Assembly (NCBI GenBank): GCA_963693085.1
Contig: OY856412.1
Span: 342,439,457-342,503,456 of the forward strand
Reading direction: 5' to 3'
Source: Alisma plantago-aquatica
Taxonomy: Eukaryota > Streptophyta > Magnoliopsida > Alismatales > Alismataceae
DNA length: 64,000 bases
The notes beneath the pieces were generated by a model. That model ran no database searches and was not told the origin of the DNA. It saw only the letters and a program-made list of their open reading frames with translations. Position 1 is the first letter of the stretch; each line of letters opens with the position of its first letter. The translations under genes were made by a program, and so were the position numbers. Below are positions 21,546 to 33,595 of the stretch, one piece after another.

Positions 21546-23150
21546 AGTCTCTAGCTCCCCCTGATCAGTAATAAAGATATATTGAGATGTCGAATATCTA
21601 GATGAAGGATGACAAACTCTTTCACACCTCCTCAAATGCTGCTCTAAGGACTCTGCCTGATTCTGATCCTACTCCCCCTGCCCAAAAGTCTCTGTATTTG
21701 AAGTTGAATCACTCATCTGTGCATCTAGAATTAGACCACTCAATGTGTTATCATTCTGCTGCTCAGGATGATTATTCTGCTCTTCTTCGTCATTAGAAGA
21801 CTACAACTGTGAAGAAGCTGAAGCATCCTCGTACTCATTGTCTGAAGAACTGTCACCTGATCCCGCAGCCTCTGTAACATCAACCTCAGGCTCTGTCACT
21901 GTATGACTCTCACAGAAAGTCACATCTTTATGTCTGGTCATGGTCTTTTTCATAGGATCACATAACTTGTACCCAAACTACTGATCTCCATAGCCAAGAA
22001 AGATACATGGCACTGCTTTATCATCTATCTTTTGCCTCTTTTCCTTTAGAACATGCACATAAGCATTGCATCCAAATACTTACAGATGAGCATAAGAGGC
22101 ATCCTTTCCTATCCATACCTTCTCAGGTATATCAAACCCCATCGGAACTGATGGATATCTATTATCAAATAGCAGGCAGTACTCACTGCCTCACCCCAGA
22201 ATGTCTTTGGCAACTGTTTAGTGTTCAACATGCATCAGACTTTCTCCACAATAGTACGGTTCATCCTTTCATTTGTACCACTGTGTTGTGGTGTGCCAGG
22301 CTCTGTCCTCTCATGCTATATGCCACACTACGTGTAGTATTCCTGGAACTCCCTAGAGATGTACTCTCCTCCATTGTCCGTCCAGAGACACTTTAACTCT
22401 TCACCAGTTTCCCATCTACCATGGCATGGAACTTCTGGAATCACTGAAAAACCTGATCCTTGGTCTTCATTAAGTAAACCCACACCTTCCTAGACACATC
22501 ATCAATGAATGTGACAAAATACTTATTGCCACCCAGTGAAGTCACCTCGAATGGACCGCAGACATTCGAATTAACCAGCTGTAGAAGCTTTGACTTCACT
22601 GCAGACCTTGTCTTGAAAGAAACTCATCGATGTTTTCCTGTCTGACATGTGTCACATGAACTGAGACCATTATCCTTGCCACAAGGTATCAACCTCTTAT
22701 TGGATAGAAGATTCAAGCCCTTCTCACTCATGTGTCCTAACCATCTGTGTCATAGATCTGTGTGGTTATCCTCAACTGCATGTATATTGCCATCTTTGAG
22801 CACTTTAAGCTTAGTCTTATACAATGTGTGAGACAGTTTGCCCCGTACAATAACCAAAGAACCCTTGGTGATCTTGCATTTTCCACCCCCAAAATCAAGA
22901 TAAAAACCTTCTCTATCAAAGAAAGAACCAAAAATCAAACTTAGGCGGAGATCTGGAACATGACGAACATCCTTCAGTGTGAGTGTGCAGCCAACACTTG
23001 TCTGAACACAAATGTCTCCAATCCCGACAATTCAACAGAAGTTGGAATTTCCCATGTTCACTCTGTCGAAGTCCCCCTTCCTGTATGAAGTAAATAACTC
23101 CTCACATGGTGAAGCATGGTAAGAAGCTGCAGTATCCACCACCCACTCTG
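21546..23150 (-). pseudogene. pol: Protease-integrase region of the Tork-like copia element, many breaks
   Basis: Minus-strand fragments recognisable in order: protease with a DTAAS active site near 23109-23143; the core-flanking phrase ending VRHVPDLRLSLI near 22940; the pre-integrase phrase WLGHMSEKGLNLL near 22740; integrase end with a TPQHNG-type motif near 22260-22310. Several in-frame stops and small shifts separate them. Plus-strand frames in this span are antisense shadows. Confidence 0.8.
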
Positions 23151-24070
23151 AATCGTCCTCATTAGCATGCAAACACTGCTCCTAGACTGTTAATACCACA
23201 TCATCCTCATCGTTCCTATCATCTAATATTATCGTTGTGGTGTTCTTGTCATCATCTTGCTTGTCTTTGTCTTCAGACCCGTGTTTCTTTTTCCAAACCT
23301 TACAATCCCTTTTGAAATGACCTAGCTTGCCACAATGGAAGCACCCTTTATTACTCTTCGACTTAGATCTACCACGAGACTTCTCATGGTCCTGGGACTC
23401 ACCGCGACTCTGAGATCTGCCATGGTCTCTCGCTTTGTCAGCTCTCCTACCCTCTGTGAAGTGTAACTCTGATCCTCTGTCACCCGAGGCTCGTCATCGA
23501 GTCTCTTCATTGATCAGACGGCTCTTCACCTGGTCAAGTGTCAACTTCCCTTTCTGTGCAGAATTGCTGATTGTCACTATGAGTGTCTCCTAGCTATCCG
23601 GTGGCGATCCTAGAAGAAGTAGAGCTTGGAGTTCACCATGAGGAACCATCTTCATGGACCCCAGTTGATTTACAAGGCTTTGGAATTCATTCATATGCTT
23701 GGCGATGCTTGTACCATCCCGTTACTTTAGGTTCACCAACTTTCGGATCAAGAAATTTATATTTGTGGTAGTATTCCGCTCATATAACTTCTTGAGATTT
23801 TCCCACAGATCTTTGGCATTGGTCTCTTCTGAGACATGATGGAACATGGAGATTTCGAGCTACTTCCGCACTATTCCGATGGTTTTCCTGTTTAGCTTCT
23901 TCCAATCTACATCAGACGTAGTCTCTATCTTTTTACCCTCTATTGGATTGTACATATCTTTGCAATAGAGAATTTCCTCCATCTTGGGATTTCAAATCCT
24001 CCAATTTGAGCTTGTCAACTTTATCATCATCACATCTTAATCCTTCCCCATATGGACTTGTATATGCAAC
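23151..24070 (-). pseudogene. gag: gag of the Tork-like copia element, broken
   Basis: The minus strand starts MEEILYCKDMYNP near 23980 or slightly upstream. It continues through the copia gag domain (HHVSEETNAKDLWENLKKLY, near 23840-23790) to a zinc knuckle CFHCGKLGHFKRDC (CX2CX4HX4C, near 23300-23345) preceded by an Arg/Ser-rich stretch. At least three in-frame stops interrupt it. The order and position right after the PBS support gag. Confidence 0.85.
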
Positions 24071-24074
24071 CAAA

Positions 24075-24086
24075 GCTCTGATACCA
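24075..24086 (-). promoter_or_regulatory. Primer binding site of the Tork-like element
   Basis: Minus-strand TGGTATCAGAGC, complementary to initiator tRNA-Met, two bases from the 5' LTR end. Confidence 0.92.
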
Positions 24087-24088
24087 CT

Positions 24089-24797
24089 TCTTGGGGATGT
24101 TGTACTGATACAGTCTCGGATGTGATGAAAAGTTGTTACAGAAGTGTTACCGACAAGCATATAAACCCAAAGAAGAAACACCAAATTTAACATGAAAAAC
24201 TCTCTCTAAGACAAGGAGAGAAAAACCATGGGGCAATCCCGCCAATAATCACTATGTAATAAAGATTACAACTCACACCTCCTGGATCTAATTACCCCTA
24301 AATTTAGGTAGCAACCGCCAGCCGCTACTTTGCTTCAAGGCAAAGTCATTGGCCCTCTCTTATTAACCAAGAGATCTTCTCTATTAGTACACCATATGTG
24401 TCACCCACTATCCACCGCTCCTTCACTTCAAGGCGAAGTCACTGACCCTATCTTCTTTACCAAGAGAGTTCCTCCAATTGTTCTTGTTCTCTGGCACCCT
24501 CTACCACAGAAGGCACCAACAAGCAACTGGAGGGATCACACCTAAACTGGTGGATGGTGAGATGATCTCAATGGCCTCCCCCAAAGCCTCTATTTATAGG
24601 CCTCAATGCATGTGGTTGCAATCAAGAATCCTTGTCCAAATCCTAGACCCACTCCTAGTCCAACTCCATGATGCACATAGGGAAGCATCCTCTTTTCTTC
24701 TTGGATTTGACTCTTATTAGGATTGGTAGCACAAACCAACCCTCTCCCAATAAAAATACCACTAGGACATGTCTGGATTATATTCCTAATCCCAACA
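24089..24797 (-). repeat. 5' LTR of the Tork-like copia element
   Basis: Aligns with 11593-12342. Its right end ccaaca is followed by the TSD AACAA. The PBS-side terminus reads TC on the plus strand where TG is expected, so the terminal CA of the minus strand has mutated. TATA-like element at 24591-24598. Confidence 0.88.
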
Positions 24798-24802
24798 AAC
24801 AA

Positions 24803-26837
24803 CTCCAGTGGCAACTATACCGTAGTAAGTGCCTCATATTTAATCAAACAATTTTTATTATAGATTCAACGATGGTAGCTAGTGTTACTACTAAGATTTC
24901 TTACTACCAAATCCAATCCAACAAGTATTGTGTTCTTTTGATTTACTAAAAGAAAAAGAAGAGAACATTAAGAAGCTCACTGAAAATGTTAACCTATGAA
25001 ACTTTATATACATTTGGTATGCATTCTCATGCATGAGTGCTTGACCCTTTAAACATTTATACCTCTTAATGTCTTGATTGAAGTATCATCATATTATGAA
25101 TCTAAGTCATTATCCCCAACTTTCTAACCCGAAAATACAACAAGTTATATCAAACATGGAAGCATGTACCTCCCAACATCAAAACAAATCATTAATAATG
25201 GTTTTCTTTAAGTTTTGATAGTGCAAACAATATCAAATTGTAGTATTATTAAATTTGTAGTGAAACATATGTATTTGATAATATGTATAATTTCAATGAT
25301 CATCAAAGAATAATATATGATAATAAGCAAGTAAAGAAGATTAAGACAAAGTCTTCACAAATTCTATCATATGTATAATTCAACACAGGAACGGATCACC
25401 TAGCCTCCCATGCTTCACTTTAACTTTGTATCTCATCCTATTTTCCATCCCATCTCAATCCTTTGTTGCAAGAAAACATTTTGCAAGGAAGCACCAAATG
25501 TTGTGCTTGGTTTGATGAAGCTCACCACATTGTCTTTATGGATAATTCATGTCCTAAAGAAAGTGCAGAATATGGTTGACTCTGGCCCTCTACACTTCAT
25601 CACTACCACTAAACTACAGAGCAGAAGGGTGTTTCCAACATGCTATCCTCTATTGAGCGCCTCTAAGGATCATGGCTTCACACTTGAGCAAGCGAGTGAG
25701 CATTTTTTAGACTCTATTATCTTGCAGTTTCATTACATCTCGAGCTTGAAGGTACAAATCTGATGTAATAGTTTCTCCCAGCTATAAGAACATAAATATT
25801 CACTTTTATGTCTATGGATTCATTATTTGGATTAGTGGTGTCACTTCCAAGGCACTCACCTTCAAACTACAACTAGTTGTATCTTTTTCTAACATCATAT
25901 CACACATTTTTTCATTTATACTTCTCTTTATCTATCATCAATTTGTTTGCTTCATCTACTTCCTTGGATCATATTTAGTTTGTTTTTATGTCACATAAAA
26001 TGTGTAGCTCATCTTATCCACATACACTTCGCTAGACTCTCTCGCCTTGCTTTTGTAAATGTTTATTCTTATAGAAATATATTATAGAGTCATGAATATT
26101 TCCTCTACAGACTATCTACAGTGGTGTTTTCCACTAAAATAACTCTATCTCAGCCTATACCATTTATTTTTGTCATTTTTAAAACCATGTAAATCCTTTC
26201 TTTGAGTGTGTACAAAAGCCATGTAAAATGGCATCTTTTGCGGTAACAATCTAATGTAGGGGCCTATTTGGACATTTAAGTTCTAATTCTGTATATTTTG
26301 TGTGTTGTTGTCACCATGGATTGTTATGAAATCATGGTTTGTGTTCACATTCGTCGCTCACATCTTAAATTATGATCCAATTCATGATAACCTTCTTCCT
26401 ACATATTTTTTATTCCACCTTCCTTTTATCTCTTTCTTTGTAAAACAGTGCCTCCGTACATTCTTAATGCCATTATCTTAGCCAATGTCATTACAACCCT
26501 ATTCCTTGACACATATTTGTATACATATGAAATATGATGAAAAATGTTAATATGTCACAATACACATCTTCTATTCATTAGTACCAAACTTTACTCTAGT
26601 AGTAGCATATCTTGGGATAAAACCACCACTTTAATTTTTTTTCCCTTTGTATGGAGTCCATCACTTGATTTCATGGCTTACATAAAGAATTTACAAAAAT
26701 AGATTTTTTTTCAAAATCAGAAAAATCATATATCATTGACAACTTGCAAAAATAACAACACGATCTATGTGAATACCTAACTACACACTAGAACAAAAAT
26801 CATGTCATGAGTGATAGGGGAACATGTCCATTGGAGT
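24803..26837. other. AT-rich intergenic DNA, no supported feature
   Basis: No frame resembles a known protein. The longest forward frame, at 25410-25763, has no recognisable domain. A phrase ggggcctatttggacatt near 26259 resembles MITE termini, but I found no partner. Confidence 0.5.
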
Positions 26838-26869
26838 CACTACTATAGAAATGGCTTATAACATCACAT

Positions 26870-27420
26870 TTAGAGGCGTCAGTTGTATACAACCAACCGA
26901 CGCCTAAACCCTACAACGTCGGTTGAATACACAAACCAACATCTATATGTCAAGAGCGGCCAGACACGTGTATCACTTTTTATTTAGCATCAGTTCCTCA
27001 ATAAGCAACCGACGCCTAAAATCGCCTGTCAAATCCAAATTTTCTAGTGAAAAAAATTTACCTCCAAAAGGTAACATACGACGTCGGTTGTTGACAAACT
27101 AACCGATGACTAACAGTTTTTTGTGAGATAGAAATTGATGCCATTTTTATCATTGGTTTTCTTGCAATAACCGACGCTGATGTTTTTCGTGCACTGTCGC
27201 CGCAAAAATTTTCACCCCTCTTTGGTGTCGGTTTTCTATAGCAACCGACGACTATGGTCATAATTTGAGAAAACTTTTTTGTCAGCGTATGTAGATAGAC
27301 GTCAATTTTTCTAGTCGAAACCGACGACTATCATTAAACAAAGGTGTCGGTTGTTTTGTGGTAACCGACACCTATTGTTTTAAGCGTTGGTTGTTTATAA
27401 TAACCGACGTCTATTGTTAA
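26870..27420. repeat. CACTA subterminal repeats, GTCGGTTG/AACCGACGCC type
   Basis: At least ten copies of a core close to AACCGACGCCTA occur in both orientations, often as facing pairs about 15-25 bp apart (for example near 26885-26910, 27080-27110, 27225-27255, 27345-27375, 27385-27412). In En/Spm such subterminal repeats bind the regulatory TNPA protein. Confidence 0.88.
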
Positions 27421-27435
27421 CTTAATAGCACCCGC

Positions 27436-28056
27436 GTGAACCAGACTCTTCCCCTTTCTCTATTTCATTCCCGATTTCAAGAGTTAGGGCTCTCTGGAGA
27501 TTCTCTCTGCCGCAACTACTTCTGCCGCGTGTCACTCCTATCGTTGCTACCACCACCGCCTACTATCACACACACTACAACCTACTCCTGCCGCGGCTGC
27601 ACTGCCGTCAGCTCCTTTCGGTCCTCTTCTTCCTGCTACTACCAATCGCTCCTGCCGCAACTGCTCCTACCGCCTCCTACTCCTGCCGCCGCCACCTACT
27701 CCTGCCGGTCCTCTTCTTCCCGCTACCACCAGCCGCTCTTGCCGCTGCTGCACTGCCGCCTGCCACCGCCTTCTCTGCTGCCACTGCCGTCGCCGGCAGG
27801 TTTAATCATGAGTATATTTATCTATCCTGCATACAAAGCTCATGCAGATGTTAAGAAAAATAATGATGGGATGCTACGACATGCGTCTGATTCCCCACAG
27901 TGGAAGAAGATTGATTTGTTGTACCCTAAATTTGGTGAAGAAGTCAGGAATCTAAGACTTGGACTTTGTACAGATGGGATGAATTTGTACGGGACATTGA
28001 GCAGCCAACATAGCACTTGGCCAGTAATGCTTGTTATATACAATCTTCCTCCCTAG
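27436..28056 (+). pseudogene. Fusion of a GC-rich Pro/Ser/Cys-coding segment to a CACTA transposase fragment
   Basis: A 206-codon frame. Residues 1 to about 123 come from a CTCCTGCCGC-like pyrimidine-rich repeat region (27530-27800) that is unlike the AT-rich surroundings. Residues from about 135 (HADVKKNNDGMLRHASDSP, then YPKFGEEVRNLRLGLCTDGMN) match the Transposase_21 N-terminal part seen in copy 2. The frame stops at 28056 in the motif NLPP. The N-terminal exons found in copy 2 are missing and the GC-rich block sits in their place. It could be a captured host exon or an expanded repeat. Confidence 0.7.
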
Positions 28057-28910
28057 TTGTGTATGAAAAGTAAGTATGTTATGATGTCGTTGTTGATATC
28101 GGGCCCTAAACAACCTCGAAATGATATTGGCGTTTATCTTGAACCTCTGATTGATGACTTAAAGAAACTCTGGGGTTAAGGTGTGATGACCTATCATGCT
28201 TCATGAAGAGAGACATTTCGTTTGCATGCTATGCTGTCTTTCACTATTAATGACTTTCCAACATATGGGAATTTGTCTGGATATAGTGTCAAAGGATCTA
28301 AAGTGTGTCCTATATGTGAAGAGAACACTGATTGAATACGACTAAAACATGGTGGAAAGACTGTATATCTTGGTCATCGAAGGTTTCTTCCAAAATTCCA
28401 TATGTATTGTAGGTTGCACAAAGCATTTAATGGATGGAATGAGGAACAGAGTGCACATAAACCTATACCAGGGGAGGTTGTTTATGAAAGAGTAAAAGAC
28501 TTTGCCAATGAATTTGGTAAGAGATCACAATGTACCATGGCCACGCGATAATAAGACATTTATTAAGTGGTTTGAAGATAAAGTCTTACATCGACTATCT
28601 CAAACACCAGATAATCTTACTGAAACTATCAAATGCCTCGCCTTTAAACTGAAATTGAATGTTATGTCTTATGAAGGGTTTGACATAAATGGATTCTCAT
28701 ATTACACAAAGCGTCAAAATGATAAGAGTGTCATCGAAAATAGTGGGGTAACCCTTCAAGTGTCTTCATTGTTTTTTGCAAGTGTAAAGGATAAGAGTCC
28801 ACATGAAGATAAAATGTCATATTACGGTGTCATTGAAGCTAATGATGACTTGTATGTACACATAGATCAAAATGAAGGATTGTTAATTGATAAAAGATCA
28901 CAATATTAGA
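28057..28910 (+). pseudogene. CACTA transposase (Transposase_21 and DUF4218/4216 region), two deletions and several stops
   Basis: Continues the transposase with stops inside conserved phrases such as LKKLWG and ASRRETF. At about 28530 the NEFGKRSQ motif is joined directly to PRDNKTFIKWFEDK; in copy 2 these are about 1 kb apart. At about 28833, YYGVIE is joined to ANDDLYV, skipping about 110 residues present in copy 2, and both ends there read attgaa. The last frame (28502-28909) is open for 135 codons but is only a fragment. Confidence 0.82.
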
Positions 28911-28950
28911 GGCATGTATGTTTATATTTTTGTATATGTTTTATTTTTCT

Positions 28951-29100
28951 GAATGTGAACTTTACAATGTGAACTTTACAATGTGAATGTGAACATTACA
29001 ATGTGAATTACTTTACAATGTGAATGTGAACTTTATAATGTGAACTTTACAATGTGAATTACTTTACAATGTGAACTTTACAATCTGAATGTGAACTTTC
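28951..29100. repeat. Degenerate tandem repeat of tttacaatgtgaa type
   Basis: About eleven imperfect copies of a 12-18 bp unit (actttacaatgtga). Lies in what should be an intron between transposase exons. Confidence 0.85.
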
Positions 29101-31110
29101 AAATGGCTGAGCATTCATATGATGACTCTACTGATGATTACTGTGAGGGTGAGGACGGAAATGCGCCGCCACACAATTTAAGTTTTAAAAACATATCCCT
29201 GAGGTTTCTATCTATATGTTCTCTTATAGTTATATCCTGTAAGTGTGTTTTTTTGTCAAATTTTAGGTTGGTGATGTACCCCCTGAAGAAATTGGGGCTC
29301 TTGATGAGCAGCAAAAAAAAATTGAGTAAGTGAGGGGCATCACAATGATGAACAAGTTACTACAACAAAGGGGCAATGGACCCAAACTGGCTGTGGATTT
29401 CATTCATGCAGGAAAACAAGTTGGAGTGAACCGCAACTCATTTATTTCATATCTTGGGATTCTTACTCACAACCATTGTATTCCTAACGTAGAATCCTGG
29501 CATAAAGTTCCTAAGGGGAAGAAATACTTAGTATGGAAGGAACGATGCGTGTGTTATAATTATTTGCAATTCTGTTTTTGTAGATGGCTAATGTTTAGGA
29601 TACTAGTTAATAGCAATTCTATTTTGTAGAGTATATTTGATCTGAGGGTCCTAAGGAACTATAGCACAAATCTCACCCGAGATTACATACGCGGTGCTGA
29701 GAAGAGGTTCTTGATCGATTTCCAATTCTAGACATTGATCACTTTTTGACTAACTCTACACTAATAATTTTTGTTTGTATTCTCTTTAAAAAATAAATTT
29801 AGGAAGAAGCCAACCACTGAGCAATGGAACTACCTGGACTCCAAAAACTGGGAGGAGTTTTTCACCTAAAGAAAAATGGACGAATTCAAGGTATTAAGCG
29901 CCACTCCCAATTTAATTAATATATGTTCTTATGTATTCACCTATTTGAGATTAACTTTTATTGTTACTAACCAAATCAATGTGCTTACTAATAAGGCTAT
30001 CAGCGATGCTCAAAGAGCGAGGCGTGCACTGAATGTGCATGACCACACAATGGGTCCAAGAGGCTATGCAGGCGTTCACCAAAGATTATAGGCTGAGTCT
30101 ACTACTCAGTCTGCTGCTACTCAAGAGACTATATAGTCCTCTACTATTGCTCCCGCACCTCTGCCTTGCCATGTTATGTGGATAGCTGGGAGGCAAAACA
30201 AGAAGGGAGATATAAGAAGCCCACAACTGCTGAGGCAACTGCAAAAATGGTAAAATTCAACTGTTAGAGAAATCAATCGATATTGATTATTGTTATGTTT
30301 ACTTACCAATTTGTATTGATGGCGATTAGCGGGAGATGCACGAGCAGAGGAAGGAAGGCAAGTTCATCCCTGAGGGCACAAGGGATGAATTGACAGTTGC
30401 TCTGGCTAACCCAGAGCATCCTGGATGTGTTAGGGGTGCAGGCACTGGTGTGGGCATCAAAGCGTTCTTTAGGCCATCCCAAGGCAAACCTGTCCCAAAA
30501 GCGAGACTTTCACAAGATGAGGTAACCTATTTGTTTTTTAGAATGTTATTGTGAAAGGGAATTCAATAATCAGAAGCTAGCGAGGAATAACTTGATAAGA
30601 TACTCCATGAAGCAATTGATAGGAGACACCATGAAGCAATTAGCAAGTGGAAGGCGTCTCATACTGCCACTCAGACAGTATCGGTGGTGGGCTGCTCTTC
30701 TCCTACTGTAGAGGTTGGGAGTAATCGTGTAGACCCACCACCTAGCACGTCCACTGTAAGTATTTTTATGACATAGTATATAGTATTTTCAAGATGATAT
30801 GCTTATGTATATATGTATATAACATTCTTTACGTAAATTTGTAGGGGTTGAAGCCATGTCATCTAAAAAGTCAAGAATATGTCATTACAGAGGTGTTGGC
30901 TTACCCACCCTTTCCAAGGGAAATGTTTCATGGGACTCCAGTACCAGATGGTGTGGTTCGTGTGAGCCCGATACATGTACTCCCCATTTGGAGGGATCTT
31001 CCATTGCATTATGCGCACCCAAATTCTGAAACACTTGGTGAGGCGGAAGGCGGAGTGATATTGTGGCCCAAAGAGGATGTCGTCTATACTAATATTGTAT
31101 GGTAAATTTA
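29101..31110 (+). pseudogene. CACTA transposase C-terminal exons (copy 1)
   Basis: Exon-like blocks: an acidic exon MAEHSYDDSTDDY near 29104; GPKLAVDFIHAGKQVGVNRN near 29370-29430 and a following FISYLGIL; TTEQWNYLDSKNWEEFF near 29815-29865; RARRALNVHDHTMGPRG near 30018-30068; HEQRKEGKFIPEGTRDELT near 30336-30395; GIKAFFRPSQGKP near 30455-30495; and YPPFPREMFHGTPVPDGVVR near 30900-30960 with HVLPIWRDLPLHYAHP after it. These match the plant CACTA transposase tail (Transposase_24 region). Splice signals seem present, but the gene as a whole is dead. Confidence 0.75.
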
Positions 31111-31339
31111 CATTACGTTAATTTGTTAGTGTGTATATTGATGAATGCATATTGATCATGATATTCAATCACCATATTAAGGCAAATTTGACTCAATGCT
31201 TTGCATTTCATCTCCTAAATCTCACAATATACAAAATTGCTTAATTGGTTCAATTATCAAGATTATTAACTAGGTTTATATTGATTTTATGCAGGTCATG
31301 ATAAGGTTCAACCATCAAATGGAACTCACATTCACTCAA

Positions 31340-32350
31340 GATCCCCTCATCCTTAGTCTTGATCAATCGGTCTTGACCAAACAGTTTGATCAATCAGTCT
31401 CAAACTAAATGGTTTGCCCATTCAGTCTGCTCAACTAGTCTTGATCAATTGGTCTCAAAACTGCGAGCTTATTACACCTTTATATTCAAAAACTTCACCA
31501 TCAATACCACCTCCATTTAACCCTAATCCACCTTCATCATTCATCTAAACCATCTGATAGCATATCTGTGCCTCCTTGTGGTTTGGCTATCCAACCAGTC
31601 TTACCCTTCCATACGGTCTCAAGACTACGTGAGGCCACACAGTCTTAAGACCGTGTGAAGCCTCACAGTCTCAAGAACGTATGGGCAGCACGACCCTAAG
31701 CACCGCCATGCACCTACCAGCCTTGACGCCACCGTCACCCAGTACCTCCTCATCATCCATGGCCGACACACCACTCGCACATGCCACTTGCCTAACCGGT
31801 CCTCAAGACCGATTAGAACCCATTAGTCTTCAAGACCGTTTGCATCTCCAAACCGTTAAGACTCAGGACCGGTTGGAGTCAAAATCGTTTGGAGGATGAA
31901 GACTGTTCGGACGTAGGGATGTTGAAGACCGTTTGGATGATGAAGACCATTTGGACAGAGGGATGCCAAAGACCGTTCGATGACAGACGATCCTCAAGAC
32001 TATTTGGCGACACACGATCTCAAGAACGTTAGACCAGCAGAATGTGAGACCGTTCAAATGAGTGAGACCACGAGAGGCACAGACCGTTGAGTAGTGATCG
32101 GTCTCCAAACCAATTAGAGGACATCGACCCTCAAGACCGTTTGACGGGGCACAATCTCAGGACTGTTAGACCAGCAGACCGTGAGGCCCTTTAGAGGAGA
32201 AGAACGCGAGAGTATCCAAACCATGAAGAACCAGTATCAACCCAAGAAGGTTTGGTCGGTCTAACAAGACTGTGAGATTACTAATTGGTTTCCAAAACCA
32301 TTTGGACGTGAATACTTATCAAGTCCAAACCGTTAAGAACTCAAACCGGT
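31340..32350. repeat. Dense array of AAGACCGTTTGG / CGGTCTTGA words in the Athila A LTR
   Basis: Roughly 35 variants of GACCGTTTGG, CAAGACCG, CGGTCTTGA and related words in both orientations. Well-spaced examples start at 31927, 31945, 31971, 31998 and 32023 (18-27 bp apart). It ends about 60 bp upstream of the TATA box, an enhancer-like position. Confidence 0.85.
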
Positions 32351-32408
32351 CGTCCAAAACCATTTAAAGTGGATTCACACCTAAAACATGAGGACCCCGA
32401 CTAGTACC

Positions 32409-32416
32409 TATAAATA
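32409..32416 (+). promoter_or_regulatory. TATA box of Athila A LTR
   Basis: TATAAATA in the context ACCTATAAATAGGACTAG, directly after the motif array; the transcript start is expected about 30 bp downstream. Confidence 0.7.
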
Positions 32417-33577
32417 GGACTAGTAGGGTCCTCATTTGGGCATCGGATCTGGGACACCACCAGGCTGCCCGAACACAGGTTGGATTCCACGTACATCCAC
32501 GCCATTGTCACTTCGCCCGCTGCTCCTCTTTGCTGTGAGGAAGGAGGTCAAGACAAGAGAGAAGGTGGAGAAGAAGATTTTCCCAGTCTGCCTTTGTGGT
32601 TCTTCCTTCTCGCCTAGATCTGCTCTAACACGATGTAGAAGACTGCATCATCTTCACCGAGCTATGACAACCTTCTGCATCATGCTCATGGCAAATTCTT
32701 CCCTGTCTCAAATTCTTTGTGTTTCTCTCATCATGAGCAAGTAGTTCCTTTTCACTGGGTCATAGGGACTAGTCCCGCTACCCATGCTTTCACATGTTTT
32801 AATTTAAACATTCTAAGGCAATATATAAAACTTTTCATTTCGTTGTTAATCATCGATGTTTGCTTGCAGATTGATCACTTGCTTGCTTTTATCTTGTTCT
32901 TTCATGTGTTGTGAGAACTTCAATGTGTAGGATAGAATGTCGATTAACACGGTTGACTCCCAAACTAGAAATAGAATGGGATTCCTTGAGGTGTAAGTGT
33001 ACGATCCATGAGGGGATGAGCCATCTATCATATGGTGACACTTCTGTGTGCCTAAACATCCCTCAGGGAGGGCTACAACTTCAGTTGGATTTATGTATCT
33101 TCGGAACCATAAGTGCATGATCTGGATGGTGACGAGACATTTGATGCCTAAGGTGATGCTTACACGGACCTAAACATCCCTCAGGGAGGGTTCGCAACAG
33201 TTTTATTTGGATAGTTAAATCTTACCTGAATGTTTTTTGTTTGGATGTGTTTGCATGTGCAGTGGTGGTGAAACCTGAGACCACCCCAGTGATCCCATAT
33301 CATTAACCTAGATCAACTTTAATTCTACTTTTTACTTTCCCGCACATAGTTTAATTAACTCCAAATCAATCAATCATTCAAAATATTAGTCTTGCTAGAG
33401 CTAGATTCGACTAACAAAAATTCTTTAAAATGTTGTATCTTGGGATTCGATCCTCAACTATACTACGATAAGACCCGTCCTCTTGCAGGTGGTATTATTG
33501 CACAAGGATTTAGTAAAAGCTCAGGGATTTCAACCCTAAGTGAATTTGTTAGTGCAATAATATTCCACATCAAATTC

Positions 33578-33595
33578 TGGCGCCGTTGCTGGGGA
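33578..33595 (+). promoter_or_regulatory. Primer binding site, tRNA-Asp type
   Basis: TGGCGCCGTTGCTGGGGA, the PBS of plant Athila/Tat elements with one change from the usual CCGGGGA end. Confidence 0.9.

Larger units (their letters stand above)
11593..24797 (-). mobile_element. Tork/Tnt1-like Ty1/copia element, split by a nested gypsy insertion
   Basis: Two LTRs in the same orientation (11593-12342 and 24089-24797) flank a minus-strand copia interior and are bounded by a perfect 5-bp TSD, AACAA (11588-11592 and 24798-24802). The interior is present only at its ends: gag, protease, integrase and early RT on the right (21282-24070), and the last part of RNase H plus PPT on the left (12343-12540). 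Most of RT-RH is missing, and a gypsy element lies in the gap. The LTRs look roughly 80-85% alike by eye, so this is an old insertion. Tork assignment comes from gag, protease (DTAAS) and integrase phrasing. Confidence 0.88.
26838..31298 (+). mobile_element. CACTA (En/Spm) transposon copy 1, internally deleted, right end cut by Athila A
   Basis: Starts CACTACTATAG at 26838, followed by inverted subterminal repeats, then a plus-strand Transposase_21-type coding region that continues to about 31110. No matching right terminus precedes the gypsy LTR at about 31299, so the remainder was separated by that insertion or lost. Compared with CACTA copy 2 it lacks the N-terminal exons and has two internal deletions. 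Dead as an autonomous element. Confidence 0.8.
31299..33572 (+). repeat. 5' LTR of Athila A
   Basis: Begins TGATAAGGTTCAACC and ends in ccacatca, five bases before the PBS. The left edge cannot be confirmed against a partner LTR; ggtca (31294-31298) would be the target duplication. Contains the motif array 31340-32350 and a TATA box at 32409. Confidence 0.6.

Noticed and set aside
25410..25763. A 117-codon forward frame as a possible host gene
   Set aside because: No recognisable domain, no supported neighbours and AT-rich context; indistinguishable from chance.
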